Shown: positions 50,998 to 59,415 of the stretch, in pieces
Numbering within the stretch: position 1 is the first letter of the stretch
Layout: each line of letters begins with the position of its first letter
Assembly (NCBI RefSeq): GCF_031457495.1
Contig: NZ_JAVDWM010000001.1
Coordinates: 496,001-560,000, forward strand
From: Sphingopyxis sp. BE259
Lineage (GTDB): Bacteria; Pseudomonadota; Alphaproteobacteria; Sphingomonadales; Sphingomonadaceae
Direction of reading: 5' to 3'
Length of the DNA stretch: 64,000 nt
Notes under the pieces: model-generated
Told to the model about the DNA's origin: nothing
What the model saw: the letters and a program-made list of their open reading frames with translations, nothing else
Database searches by the model: none
Made by a program: the position numbers and the translations under genes

Positions 50998-52563
50998 GAT
51001 CACCTGCGCCGCATTATGCCCCGGCGCCCCCGTGACGCCCCCGCCGGGATGGGTCCCCGCCCCACACATATAGAGCCCCTTCAGTGGTCCACGATAGGCA
51101 CCATTGCCCAGCACCGGGCGCGCTGACCACAGCTGGTCGAGGCTCATATTGCCGTGCATGATGTCGCCGCCGACGAGGCCGAATTTGCGTTCGAGCCCCT
51201 TGGGGCTGAGAATCTGGCGACCGACGATCGAGGCGCGGAAGCCGGGAGCGTGGGCTTCGATGACGTCGATGATGCAGTCAGCGGCGGCGCCTTCCTCGGC
51301 ATCCCAGTCCCGGCCGTCGGGCAGCTCGGGGGCGAATTGCTGGCAGAACAGGCTCGCCACATGCTGGCCCGGCGGCGCCAGGCTGTCGTCGACCGTCGAG
51401 GGGATGAGCATTTCGACGATCGGCGCCTTTGACCAGCCATATTGCTTCGCGTCGAGGAACGCCCGGTCCATATAATCGAGCGTCGGCGCGAGGATGATGC
51501 CCGACTGATGATGTTCGCCGGGTTCGGGCAGGCAGGTAAAGCGCGGTAGCTCGCTGAGTGCGACGTTCATCCGGAACGTCCCGCTGCCCACCTTGAACGC
51601 CTTGATCCGGCGGCGGAACTCGGGTGCGATGTCGCCTTCGCCGAACATCCGTTCGTAAAGCAGCTTCGGCCCGACGTTGGCGATCACGCGCGCCGCGGCA
51701 ATTTCTTCGCCGCCGACCAGCTTGACCCCGACCGCCTTGCCACCATCGACCAACACCCGCGACACGGGCGCTTCCAGGCTGATCTCGACCCCTAGCTGGG
51801 TGCAGACCTTTGCCATCATCTGGGTGATCGCGCCCATGCCGCCGACGCTGTGACCCCATGCGCCCTTTTTGCCATTCACTTCGCCAAAGACATGGTGGAG
51901 GAGGACATAGGCGCTGCCGGGGGTGTCGGGGCTGGCATAATTGCCGACCACGGCGTCGAAGCCGAACGCCGCCTTGACCGCCTCACTCTCGAACCAGCTG
52001 TCGAGGAAGGTGCGCGCCGATTTGGTGAAGAGTTCGAGCACGTCGCGCTGCTGCGACAGGCTGAGCTTCGCGAGCCCGCGCCCCTGCCGCGCCGCATCAA
52101 TCAGCGTCTTGAAGCCATCGCCGACATTAGGCGGCGATTTCAGCGCCAGGTCGCGTAGCACATCAGCGACGCCCTCGAGCATGTCATAATATTCGGGCAG
52201 CCGCGCGGCGTCGTGGGCGGAGAAGCGCGCAAATTCCTTCTGGGTGCGTTCGAGGCCGCCGCCAAGTTTCAGATAACCGCCATCCTGCTGCGGCAGGAAA
52301 TTGCTGATCGGCCGTTCGATGACGCGATAGCCGTGATCGGCGAGCTTCATGTCGGCGATCACCTTGGGCTGGAGCAGGCTGACCGTATAGCTGGCGACCG
52401 AATTGCGGAAGCCCGGTACGAACTCCTCGGTCACCGCGGCGCCGCCGACGACATCGCGCGCCTCGACAATCCGCACCTTCAGCCCCGCTCTTGCAAGGTA
52501 AAAGGCGCAGACAAGCCCGTTGTGGCCGGCGCCGATGATCAGGGCGTCATATTGCTTGGTCAT
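50959..52563 (-). CDS. Phytoene-desaturase-like FAD oxidoreductase (PYROXD2-like)
   Basis: A 534-residue flavoprotein. FAD binding is at the N-terminus ([38 protein letters not shown]), and the C-terminal closure is [48 protein letters not shown] is typical of the crtI/PYROXD2 group. No carotenoid genes are nearby, so pigment synthesis is unlikely. ATG 52563 overlaps the Rieske stop (ATGA), so both are made together. It may oxidise the product of the Rieske enzyme; that order is inferred. Confidence 0.85.
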   Translation of the reverse strand: [534 protein letters not shown]

Positions 52564-53741
52564 GCTTTGCTCCATCCCGCACGCGGGGCTCGTTCGAGGC
52601 GGGATTCGGGGATCAGGTCGCGCATTCGCGCGCAGAAATGCTTGAGGCACACTTCCTTGTCGCTGAGCGGACCCATGGTGAAACTCTGCGACGCCATCCC
52701 CTGCTGGACGCGGGTGATGAGCAGCGTGTCCTCGGCGTTGACCTGGCGGTTGATGCGCCAGTTAAGGTATCGCGCGGCGCGCATCTCGCGGCGCCACTCT
52801 CCCGTATAGGCGTCGGGGAGGACATAGGAAATTTCACGGATCAGGCAGCTGGTCGGGCCGGTCGGCAGCCACTGCATGAAATCGACCTGATCGGGATAGA
52901 TGTCGAAGGCGACGTTCGGCCACAGCTTGAAATAGAGCCAGTGGCGCTGGCGGGCTTCGGGCAGGTGCGGCACCGGCGGCAGCAGCCGCTGATACATGCG
53001 TTCAGACCAATTGACCGACGGGCGGTCGATCAGATCGCCCCACATGCGGTCGACGTGATCCGTCGCCTCGACCCCATAGCTTTTGCCGAACAGGCGGGTG
53101 AGGCCAGGGTGGGCGACGGGGATGTGAAGGCCGTCGGAATAATTGTCGCCGACATTTTTCCAGTTCACCTCACGCGGGCGGAGCGTGACGCGGCCGAGCG
53201 CGGCAAGGTCTTCGAACCGGTACGGCGCTACCTGTTCCTCATAGGGCGCCATCATTTCGGCCACCGCGGGGCCGCCGTCGTCGGTAAGGCGGACGAACCA
53301 GAAGCCGCGCCATTGCTCGAGATCGACCGGCACGAGCGACGCCCTGCCCTTGTCGAGCGTCGGGTAGCTCGCCGAATCGGGGACGCCGGTCAGGCGGCCG
53401 GCGAGGTCATAGGTCCACGCGTGATAGGGACAGACGAGCTTTTTGGCGCAGCCCGTAGCGCCATCGACCAGCCGCGAGCCGCGGTGGCGGCAAACGTTGG
53501 TGAAGGCGCGCACGATGCGGTCGCTGCCGCGCACGACGATGACGCTTTCGCCGCAATAATCTATGCTGTGCCAATCGCCCGCGCCCGGGATGTCGCTGTC
53601 GTGGCAGACGACCTGCCAGCTCGGCCGGAAAATCCGCGCCATTTCTGCCGCGTAAAAATCGGGGTCGCTGTACGTCCAAGCGGGTAATGACCAGCCGTCG
53701 AGCGGGTCGATATGCGATGTGCGGAGGGATGCCGTTGCCAT
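52560..53741 (-). CDS. Rieske non-heme iron oxygenase, large subunit
   Basis: A 393-residue oxygenase of the aromatic-ring-hydroxylating/choline-monooxygenase superfamily. The [2Fe-2S] ligands are Cys84, His86, Cys104 and His107 (C-x-H-x17-C-x2-H). The mononuclear iron site is Asp203-x2-His206-x4-His211 (DNYSDGLHIPVAH). The BetI-type regulator next door and the amine-type permease favour a betaine, carnitine or similar quaternary-amine substrate, but an aromatic one cannot be excluded. No reductase gene is adjacent. It is divergent from tetR across a 33-bp operator region. Confidence 0.9.
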   Translation of the reverse strand: MATASLRTSHIDPLDGWSLPAWTYSDPDFYAAEMARIFRPSWQVVCHDSDIPGAGDWHSIDYCGESVIVVRGSDRIVRAFTNVCRHRGSRLVDGATGCAKKLVCPYHAWTYDLAGRLTGVPDSASYPTLDKGRASLVPVDLEQWRGFWFVRLTDDGGPAVAEMMAPYEEQVAPYRFEDLAALGRVTLRPREVNWKNVGDNYSDGLHIPVAHPGLTRLFGKSYGVEATDHVDRMWGDLIDRPSVNWSERMYQRLLPPVPHLPEARQRHWLYFKLWPNVAFDIYPDQVDFMQWLPTGPTSCLIREISYVLPDAYTGEWRREMRAARYLNWRINRQVNAEDTLLITRVQQGMASQSFTMGPLSDKEVCLKHFCARMRDLIPESRLERAPRAGWSKA

Positions 53742-53751
53742 GAGTCGATCC

Positions 53752-53773
53752 TTGTTATACAAACGTATAACAA
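53752..53773. promoter_or_regulatory. TetR/BetI-type operator between Rieske gene and tetR
   Basis: Half-sites TTGTTATAC and GTATAACAA form a perfect inverted repeat around AAAC. The site occupies two thirds of the 33-bp gap and contains -10-like TATAAC in both directions, so bound regulator would block both genes. Confidence 0.85.
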
Positions 53774-53774
53774 T

Positions 53775-54365
53775 ATGCAGCCCGCTCGCCAAGCCTTTAC
53801 GCGCGAAAGCGCCGATGCCCGCCGCGGCGATCTGGTCGAGGCGACCGCGGCGTGTCTGGCGGAAGTTGGCCTCGCGGGAACGAACGTTCGCGCGATCTGC
53901 GCCCGGGCGGGGGTGTCGCCGGGGCTGCTGCGCCATTATTTCGGCGGTATCGACGATCTGATCGCGGCCACATATCAGGCGACGAGCGACCGGATGGACG
54001 CGATTTTTGCGGCTGCCGTCGAAGGTGTCGGGCCCGATCCGCGCACGCGGTTGACCGCCTATCTCACCGCCAGTTTTCGCCCGCCGGTGACCGCTCCCGA
54101 ACTGCTGGGGGCGTGGACGGCGTTCTGGGCGCTGGCGCGCAGCGACGCGCGGATGGCGAAAATTCACGCCCAAAGTTACGCCGGATACCGCGCGCGGCTG
54201 GGCGAGCTACTCACCGCGTGCGGCGCCCGCGATGCCGAACGGCTGGCAATCATGCTGACCGCGATGGTCGACGGGCTGTGGCTCGAACTGTCGCTCGACG
54301 CGGGCAGCTTTGGCGCCGAGGCGGCGGTTCAGATGGTCGAGCGCGCGGTGGCCGCGCTGGCATAA
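53775..54365 (+). CDS. TetR family regulator of BetI type
   Basis: A 196-residue repressor. The HTH (RRGDLVEATAACLAEVGLAG, then NVRAICARAGVSPGLLRHYFGGIDDLIAATY) closely follows BetI. The C-terminal domain has DGLWLELSLDAG, also BetI-like. ATG 53775 begins one base after the inverted-repeat operator, leaving no room for a normal ribosome site, so the mRNA may be nearly leaderless. It probably represses both itself and the Rieske-FAD pair. Confidence 0.88.
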   Translation: MQPARQAFTRESADARRGDLVEATAACLAEVGLAGTNVRAICARAGVSPGLLRHYFGGIDDLIAATYQATSDRMDAIFAAAVEGVGPDPRTRLTAYLTASFRPPVTAPELLGAWTAFWALARSDARMAKIHAQSYAGYRARLGELLTACGARDAERLAIMLTAMVDGLWLELSLDAGSFGAEAAVQMVERAVAALA

Positions 54366-54366
54366 A

Positions 54367-54457
54367 CGTCGCCCCCGCGCAGGCGGGGGCCGCTGGCCAC
54401 GTTAAACCAAACCGTCGTGAGAACCCGATAGCTGCCCCCGCCTGCGCGGGGGCGACG
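54367..54457. repeat. Family C palindromic repeat, copy 2
   Basis: CGTCGCCCCCGCGCAGGCGG mirrors CCGCCTGCGCGGGGGCGACG. It fills the gap between the convergent tetR and M20 genes. The arms have co-varied relative to copy 1 (GCGAAGGC there, GCGCAGGC here). Confidence 0.88.
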
Positions 54458-54472
54458 ACCTAATTAGCGCGC

Positions 54473-55846
54473 TTACTTCGACAAATCCCTGAGCAAGCTG
54501 TCCCAATGCGCCAGCGCGGGCGCAATCGCGTCGACCGGCACCCGTTCGTTAAGGCCGTGGGCAAAGCTGTCGCTCGCCTTGCTGAATAGTCCCGCGACAC
54601 CATAGCTCGGCACGCCCTGGATGCGGAAATGATAGCTGTCGGTCGCCCCGGCGCTCATCGACGGGATGATCGGCAAGCCAGGCGCGCGCGCGTGTACGGC
54701 TTTGGTCACCGCCGCCATCACGTCGGGACGCAGCGGCGAGGCGTCGCTGGCGCTGGCGTCGGGGTCGGTGTTCACCTTGATCCCCGGGTCGGCGATCACG
54801 CGTTCCAGTTCGGCGCGCACGCTTTCGACCGGCACGCCGGGAAAGATGCGGCAATTGATGTTCGCGGTCGCGCGCTGCGGTAGCGCGTTTTCGGCATGGC
54901 CGCCCTTGACCAGCGTCGGGACGCAGGTGGTGCCGATCTGGCCGACATATTCGGCGTCGGCGCGAATCTTGGTGATCGCGTCGGCATCTTCGGGATCGGC
55001 GGCAAAGGCTTTCAGCGCCGCGCCCATATTGCCGCCGACCTGGTCGGCGACGATCGGCATACCGATCTTGGTCAGCTCGTTCTGCTGCGCGGCGAATTTA
55101 TAGGCGCCGATTTTTTCGAGCGCCGCAGCGAGCTGGACGATTGCGTTGACCGGCGACGGGCGCGAGCTGTGGCCGCCGGGATTGGTGACCTCCAGTGTGA
55201 AGTCGGCGTAGGTTTTTTCGCCCGCCTGCAGCCCGTAATATTGCGGCTTGCCATCCTCGCCGATCGTCCCGCCGCCGCCATCGCCGTTGAGCGCAAATTC
55301 AGCGCCCTTATACTTTGCGGCAAGGGCGCGCGTCGTCAGCATCTGGGTTTCCTCGTCCCCCGACAGCAGCAGGATGATCGAGCGTTTCGGCTTGAAGCCC
55401 TCTTTCTTGAGCTGCGCCATCGCGGCGACCATCATCGATACGTCGAACTTGTTGTCCTCCGACCCGCGGCCGAAAATATAGCCATTCTCCTCAACCGGCA
55501 CGAAGGGGTCGCGTGTCCAGTCCTTCGCATCGGCCTCGACCACATCCATATGGCCCAGCAGCACGATCGGCTTTTGTTTGCTCGTCCCGGTCAGCGTCGC
55601 GGCGAAGGTCGCGGTGTCGCCCATCGGGGTGATTTCGATGTCGCTGTCGGCATAGCCCGCGGCCTTCAGCACCCCGCCATAATAGGCCGCGAGATCAGGC
55701 ACCTTGCCGCGCCCCTCGACGGTCGGGATCGCGATGCTGTCCTTCAGGATCTGCTTAGCGGCTTCGGCGTCGGCGGGTTTGGCATGGACGGGCGCTGCAG
55801 CGAGCATGGCAGCGGCGAGGGCGAGCGGGGCGGTAAGGTTGCGCAT
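54473..55846 (-). CDS. Secreted M20/M25/M40 family metallopeptidase
   Basis: A 457-residue dinuclear zinc peptidase with a signal peptide (MRNLTAPLALAAAMLAAAPVHA). Metal and catalytic motifs: LLGHMDVVEA, GRGSEDNKFD, LLSGDEETQM, ALNGDGGGG, and C-terminal SDSFAHGLNERVP. The dimerisation domain includes EVTNPGGHSSRPSPVNAI. It probably hydrolyses dipeptides or trims peptides in the periplasm; related proteins are carboxypeptidase- or dipeptidase-like. Confidence 0.9.
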   Translation of the reverse strand: MRNLTAPLALAAAMLAAAPVHAKPADAEAAKQILKDSIAIPTVEGRGKVPDLAAYYGGVLKAAGYADSDIEITPMGDTATFAATLTGTSKQKPIVLLGHMDVVEADAKDWTRDPFVPVEENGYIFGRGSEDNKFDVSMMVAAMAQLKKEGFKPKRSIILLLSGDEETQMLTTRALAAKYKGAEFALNGDGGGGTIGEDGKPQYYGLQAGEKTYADFTLEVTNPGGHSSRPSPVNAIVQLAAALEKIGAYKFAAQQNELTKIGMPIVADQVGGNMGAALKAFAADPEDADAITKIRADAEYVGQIGTTCVPTLVKGGHAENALPQRATANINCRIFPGVPVESVRAELERVIADPGIKVNTDPDASASDASPLRPDVMAAVTKAVHARAPGLPIIPSMSAGATDSYHFRIQGVPSYGVAGLFSKASDSFAHGLNERVPVDAIAPALAHWDSLLRDLSK

Positions 55847-55962
55847 GGCAACGGACTATGGCGGGTCAGGGGCAGACGGCAAGCGTCAATCGTCGTCGCT
55901 GCAACCGGAAAGGACACGATAGGGCGAACGACAGCTCGCGACCGGTTGCGGATCTTTAATTT

Positions 55963-56054
55963 CGTCATCCCGGACTTGATCCGGGATCCATGCGCCCTCT
56001 CAGCAGCGGGCGGCGCATGCCCTCATGGACCGCGGATCAAATCCGGGGTGACGA
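55963..56054. repeat. Family A palindromic repeat, copy 5
   Basis: CGTCATCCCGGACTTGATCC on the left mirrors GGATCAAATCCGGGGTGACG on the right. Inside, CATGCGCC and GGCGCATG form a second palindrome. It lies between divergent genes. Confidence 0.85.
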
Positions 56055-56117
56055 GTCCATGAGGGCAGCTTCCCGCCCCAAAGCCGACATTCCCCGCCTA
56101 TTGCGGATCGAAAGCCA

Positions 56118-56146
56118 TTGACCAAAAGGGCCAGGCTGGCTATGCG
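56118..56146 (+). promoter_or_regulatory. rpsT: Candidate rpsT promoter
   Basis: TTGACC, a 17-base spacer and TATGCG. Transcription would start about 130 bp before the ATG, leaving a leader with CCGG-type short hairpins. Confidence 0.5.
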
Positions 56147-56281
56147 CGCACCCTTCGAGCAGGGTCCGGCATTCCGGAACCGGCCATATCGGGACATTGA
56201 TTCGCACGTTTCGCGCGACTCGGCTGCTCCGGTCATGCTGTGCTCCGACCAACTTAGACCGTTTGAAACACTGAGGAATTT

Positions 56282-56545
56282 ATGGCCAACACGCCCCAGG
56301 CAAAAAAGCGCATCCGCCGCAACACCGCGCGCACCGCCGTGAACAAGAATCGCGTCTCGCGCATCCGCACGCTGGTGAAGAAGGTCGAGAACGCGATCGT
56401 CGCTGGCGACAAGGACGCTGCGGCGACCGCGCTGAAGGCGGCGCAGCCCGAAATGGCGCGCGGCGTGGCCAAGGGCGTGCTGCACAAGAACACCGTGGCG
56501 CGCAAATTCTCGCGCCTGACAAAGAGCGTCAACGCGATCGGCTGA
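56282..56545 (+). CDS. rpsT: 30S ribosomal protein S20
   Basis: An 87-residue protein with the typical basic start [20 protein letters not shown], then [16 protein letters not shown] and [22 protein letters not shown]. It binds the 5' domain of 16S rRNA. A factor-independent terminator follows the stop, and dnaA lies downstream on the same strand, a common alphaproteobacterial order. Confidence 0.97.
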   Translation: MANTPQAKKRIRRNTARTAVNKNRVSRIRTLVKKVENAIVAGDKDAAATALKAAQPEMARGVAKGVLHKNTVARKFSRLTKSVNAIG

Positions 56546-56581
56546 TAGCCCTGGCGCTCTGTCCCGAAAGGGAACAAAATC

Positions 56582-56615
56582 GACCCGTCGGCGCGTTGCC
56601 TGCGGGTCTTTTTTT
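56582..56615 (+). terminator. rpsT: rpsT terminator
   Basis: GACCCG (56582-56587) pairs with CGGGTC (56603-56608), with GGC/GCC inside, followed by seven T residues. Confidence 0.93.
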
Positions 56616-56619
56616 GTGC

Positions 56620-57010
56620 CGGTGATTGTGACCGGCTGATGGCAAATGTGTTGCAGCGCGGTAAGTGACGGATTTACGGCGATTCGTTGAAATGGTGCTG
56701 GTCAGCATCTCTTAATACACTGAAAAATTTAGTAAAAATATGATGCTGACGCGATTCCGGCACCCCGGTCGAGTCAAGATTTTTATTTCAGTATTTTTAC
56801 ATCGGCGCCCCTTGCTCGACTCGGTTTGGCCTGACTAGACAGGATTGTCGTCGGCCTTCGCCGGTGGCCGCCACATCGACATGATTCGCACTTCTTCGGG
56901 CTTTCGGTCCTGAGCAGGATGTTTGCGCCTCGGCGCAGGCGACGATTCGGCGTGTAGGGCGGCGCCGAGAAGGTTTTGATGGCAGGGGGATCAGCGGGGG
57001 CGGAGCGGGC
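56620..57010. promoter_or_regulatory. dnaA: dnaA upstream region with two AT-rich inverted-repeat structures
   Basis: GTCAGCATC (56701-56709) and GATGCTGAC (56742-56750) enclose a 32-bp AT-rich centre. GTCGAGTCAAG (56768-56778) and CTTGCTCGAC (56811-56820) enclose a second AT-rich centre with one bulged base. No consensus DnaA box is visible here. The stretch carries the dnaA promoter(s) and possibly a duplex-unwinding or regulator-binding site. Confidence 0.6.
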
Positions 57011-58417
57011 GTGACGGACAGCGGGAATTGGGATGGCTATGACGCAAAGGACAGGGCGGTGAGCGGCGATGCTGCGGCGCTCTGGCCGCGCGTTGCCGAA
57101 GGCTTGCGCCGCGATCTGGGCGTGCGCACCTTCGACCATTGGCTGAAACCCGTGCGCTTTGGCGATTATTGCGCGCTGTCGGGGGTGGTGACGCTCGAAA
57201 CCGTCAGTCGCTTCTCGGCCAACTGGATCAACGAACGCTTTGGCGACCGGCTCGAACTGGCGTGGCGTCAGCACCTGCCCACCGTGCGCGGCGTGACCGT
57301 CCGCGGTGGCGCCGGGGCGACCGAGCGCGCCGCGATTTTGGCGAGCCCGCCGCTGCCGACCTTCGACACTCCGGTCCCGGCAACGATCACCGTGCCGTCG
57401 CCCTTTGATCCGCGGCTGTCGTTCGACCGCTTCGTTGTTGCGCGCAGCAACATCCTCGCCGCCAATGCCGCGCGCCGTATGGCGATGGTCGAGGCGCCGC
57501 AATTCAACCCGCTCTATCTCTGCTCGGGCACCGGCCAAGGCAAGACCCACCTGCTTCAGGCGATCGCGCAGGATTATGCCGCGGCGCATCCGACCGCGAC
57601 GATCATCCTGATGTCGGCCGAAAAATTCATGCTCGAATTCGTCGGCGCGATGCGCGGCGGCGACATGATGGCGTTCAAGGCGCGGCTGCGCGCCGCCGAC
57701 CTGCTGCTGCTCGACGATCTGCAATTCGTCATCGGCAAAAATTCGACGCAGGAAGAACTGCTTCACACGATCGACGACCTGATGACCGCGGGCAAGCGGC
57801 TGGTGGTTACCGCCGACCGCCCGCCGGCGATGCTCGACGGGGTCGAGGCGCGGCTGCTGTCGCGGCTGTCGGGCGGGCTGGTCGCCGACATCGAGGCACC
57901 CGAGGACGATCTGCGCGAACGGATCATTCGCCAGCGGCTGGCGCTGATGCCGATGGTCGAGGTGCCCGACGATGTCGTCGCCTATCTGGTCAAACATTTC
58001 ACCCGCAACATCCGCGAGCTCGAAGGCGCGCTGAACAAGCTGCTCGCTTATGCTGCGCTGACCGGGACGACGGTCGACCTCCGGCTTGCCGAAGACCGGC
58101 TTGCCGAAAACGTCCGCACGGCGCGGCCGCGAATCACGATTGACGAGATTCAGCGCGCGGTGTGCGCGCACTACCGGCTCGACAAGAGCGAGATGGCGTC
58201 GAAGCGCCGCGTCCGCGCCATCGCCCGCCCGCGTCAGGTCGCGATGTATCTGGCGAAGGAACTGACCCCGCGCTCCTATCCCGAAATCGGGCGCCGTTTC
58301 GGCGGGCGCGACCATAGTACGGTGATCCACGCGGTGCGCACAGTCGAGGCGCTGCGCATCGCCGACAGTGAACTCGACGCCGAAATCGCTGCGATCCGGC
58401 GCAGTTTGAACAGCTGA
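57011..58417 (+). CDS. dnaA: Chromosomal replication initiator DnaA
   Basis: A 468-residue AAA+ initiator starting at GTG 57011. Domain I is recognisable (LWPRVAEGLRRDLGVRTFDHWLKP) and domain II is short. Domain III has a Walker A reading CSGTGQGKTHLL instead of the usual GxxGxGKTHLL form with two glycines at the start, Walker B LLLLDDLQF, and sensor II REL (NIRELEGALNKL). Domain IV ends with the DnaA signature GGRDHSTVIHAV. It is not followed by dnaN, so this locus differs from the classical dnaA-dnaN origin layout. Confidence 0.96.
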   Translation: MTDSGNWDGYDAKDRAVSGDAAALWPRVAEGLRRDLGVRTFDHWLKPVRFGDYCALSGVVTLETVSRFSANWINERFGDRLELAWRQHLPTVRGVTVRGGAGATERAAILASPPLPTFDTPVPATITVPSPFDPRLSFDRFVVARSNILAANAARRMAMVEAPQFNPLYLCSGTGQGKTHLLQAIAQDYAAAHPTATIILMSAEKFMLEFVGAMRGGDMMAFKARLRAADLLLLDDLQFVIGKNSTQEELLHTIDDLMTAGKRLVVTADRPPAMLDGVEARLLSRLSGGLVADIEAPEDDLRERIIRQRLALMPMVEVPDDVVAYLVKHFTRNIRELEGALNKLLAYAALTGTTVDLRLAEDRLAENVRTARPRITIDEIQRAVCAHYRLDKSEMASKRRVRAIARPRQVAMYLAKELTPRSYPEIGRRFGGRDHSTVIHAVRTVEALRIADSELDAEIAAIRRSLNS

Positions 58418-58458
58418 TCCACGGGGTTATGCCGGGGTTATCCCCGGAATTGTCCACA
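58415..58458 (+). other. Cluster of DnaA-box-like sites after dnaA
   Basis: TGATCCACG (58415-58423), TTATCCCCG (58438-58446) and TTGTCCACA (58450-58458) match TTATCCACA at 7, 7 and 8 of 9 positions. CCGGGG-TTAT-CCCCGG (58432-58447) is also a perfect hairpin. Function as an initiator-binding or titration site is a guess. Confidence 0.4.
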
Positions 58459-58469
58459 GGGCGTTAGAG

Positions 58470-58633
58470 TGTCGGCATTGGGGTGGGGAGCGAACATACC
58501 CCACCCTCGTCACCCCGGACTTGATCCGGGGTCCATGACCCTTGCGCCGCCGTAATCTTAAGAGGGCAGATGGATCCCGGATCAAGTCCGGGATGACGAT
58601 ATTAAAGGCCCGCTTCCGGTCGAAAGCCGACAT
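58470..58633. repeat. Family A composite repeat, copy 6
   Basis: The core palindrome is 58508-58599 (CGTCACCCCGGACTTGATCC ... GGATCAAGTCCGGGATGACG), framed by TGTCGGCATTGGGGTGGGGA and CCGGTCGAAAGCCGACAT. Interior and flanks match copy 2 at 22314 closely. Confidence 0.88.
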
Positions 58634-58647
58634 CGCGGTGGTGACAC

Positions 58648-58687
58648 AAAAAGGCCCGCCGTCCGGATTGGAAAGCGGGCCTTTTTT
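58648..58687. terminator. Bidirectional terminator between dnaA and the DUF4136 gene
   Basis: GGCCCGC (58653-58659) pairs with GCGGGCC (58675-58681). It is followed by TTTTTT on the plus strand and by TTTTT on the minus strand, so it can stop transcription from both sides. Confidence 0.88.
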
Positions 58688-58704
58688 CTTACCTGAGAGG
58701 CGGA

Positions 58705-59415
58705 CTAGCCCTTTTCGGGCGGTGCCACCGTAATCCGCACCCGTTCGCCCGAATTGCCGGGGAAGCCGGTGAACATCGCCTCGACCAGATTGGGGACGAT
58801 CGTTTGCAGATTATTGTCGCGCGACTGCGCTTCGGCCTGGCCTTCGAACAGCCGCGATCCGTCGGCGGCGCGGTTGATCTGCAGGTTCAGCCCGCTGGTA
58901 TAGACGGTGTAGCTGCTGACGTCGGTGCCGCCCCAGCCGGGGCCGAAACCGCCCCACAGGAACGGGTCGCGATAGCCATAGACATAACGGCGCCCACCGC
59001 GTCCGGTGACGATTACCGGGCGATAGAAGCCGCGGCCATAACCGCCATAGCCGCCGTACCAGGGATCGCCAAAGCTGGGGCTCGACACGACACGCTCGCG
59101 CCCCTTGTCGACGCCATAATCCAGCCGCACGATCAGATCGGCGCGTTCGCCATTTGCCGCCGGGCGATAGCCGTAGCGACTGAGCTCGCCCGCCACCAGA
59201 TTGGCATATTGGCCGAATTCGATGCCGCCCGCGAGCGCCGGGTTGCCGGCCTCGACGACGAAGCTCTGGCCCTGCGGCGCGGGCAGCTGGGTCTGGAAAC
59301 GCGCGACATCGGCCTTGAACGGGGTCGCGCAGCCGGCGAGCGCCAGCGCGGCGCCGGTCATTACGGCGAGTCCCAAACGGCGAAGGCCGCGGTGCCGAAG
59401 GTTCATCTTGCTCAT
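58705..59415 (-). CDS. DUF4136 domain lipoprotein
   Basis: A 236-residue lipoprotein; the lipobox is LAGC in GAALALAGCATPFKADVARF. The DUF4136 pattern follows (SFVVEAGNPALAGGIEFGQYANLVAGELSRYGY, ADLIVRLDYGVDKGRE). A Gly/Tyr-rich middle (DPWYGGYGGYGRGFYRP) is low-complexity. C-terminal LFEGQAEAQSRDNNLQTIVPNLVEAMFTGFPG is the other family block. Function unknown. It lies 155 bp downstream of trpS on the same strand and is ended by a bidirectional terminator. Confidence 0.85.
   Translation of the reverse strand: MSKMNLRHRGLRRLGLAVMTGAALALAGCATPFKADVARFQTQLPAPQGQSFVVEAGNPALAGGIEFGQYANLVAGELSRYGYRPAANGERADLIVRLDYGVDKGRERVVSSPSFGDPWYGGYGGYGRGFYRPVIVTGRGGRRYVYGYRDPFLWGGFGPGWGGTDVSSYTVYTSGLNLQINRAADGSRLFEGQAEAQSRDNNLQTIVPNLVEAMFTGFPGNSGERVRITVAPPEKG

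Larger units (their letters stand above)
55847..56281. other. Intergenic region between M20 peptidase and rpsT
   Basis: It contains family A copy 5 (55963-56054), a partial composite flank (CCCCAAAGCCGACATTCCCC, about 56078-56097) and the rpsT promoter. No open frame here is convincing. Confidence 0.6.

Noticed and set aside
50959..52563. Carotenoid biosynthesis by the phytoene-desaturase-like protein
   Set aside because: No crtB, crtE or crtY neighbours; it is coupled to a Rieske oxygenase and resembles PYROXD2.
56783..58330. A 515-codon minus-strand frame opposite dnaA
   Set aside because: Antisense to intact DnaA domains; composition typical of GC-driven frames.
56620..58460. Calling this the chromosomal replication origin
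   Set aside because: No good DnaA-box array lies upstream of dnaA, dnaN is absent, and alphaproteobacterial origins are often away from dnaA. GC skew over the genome is needed.
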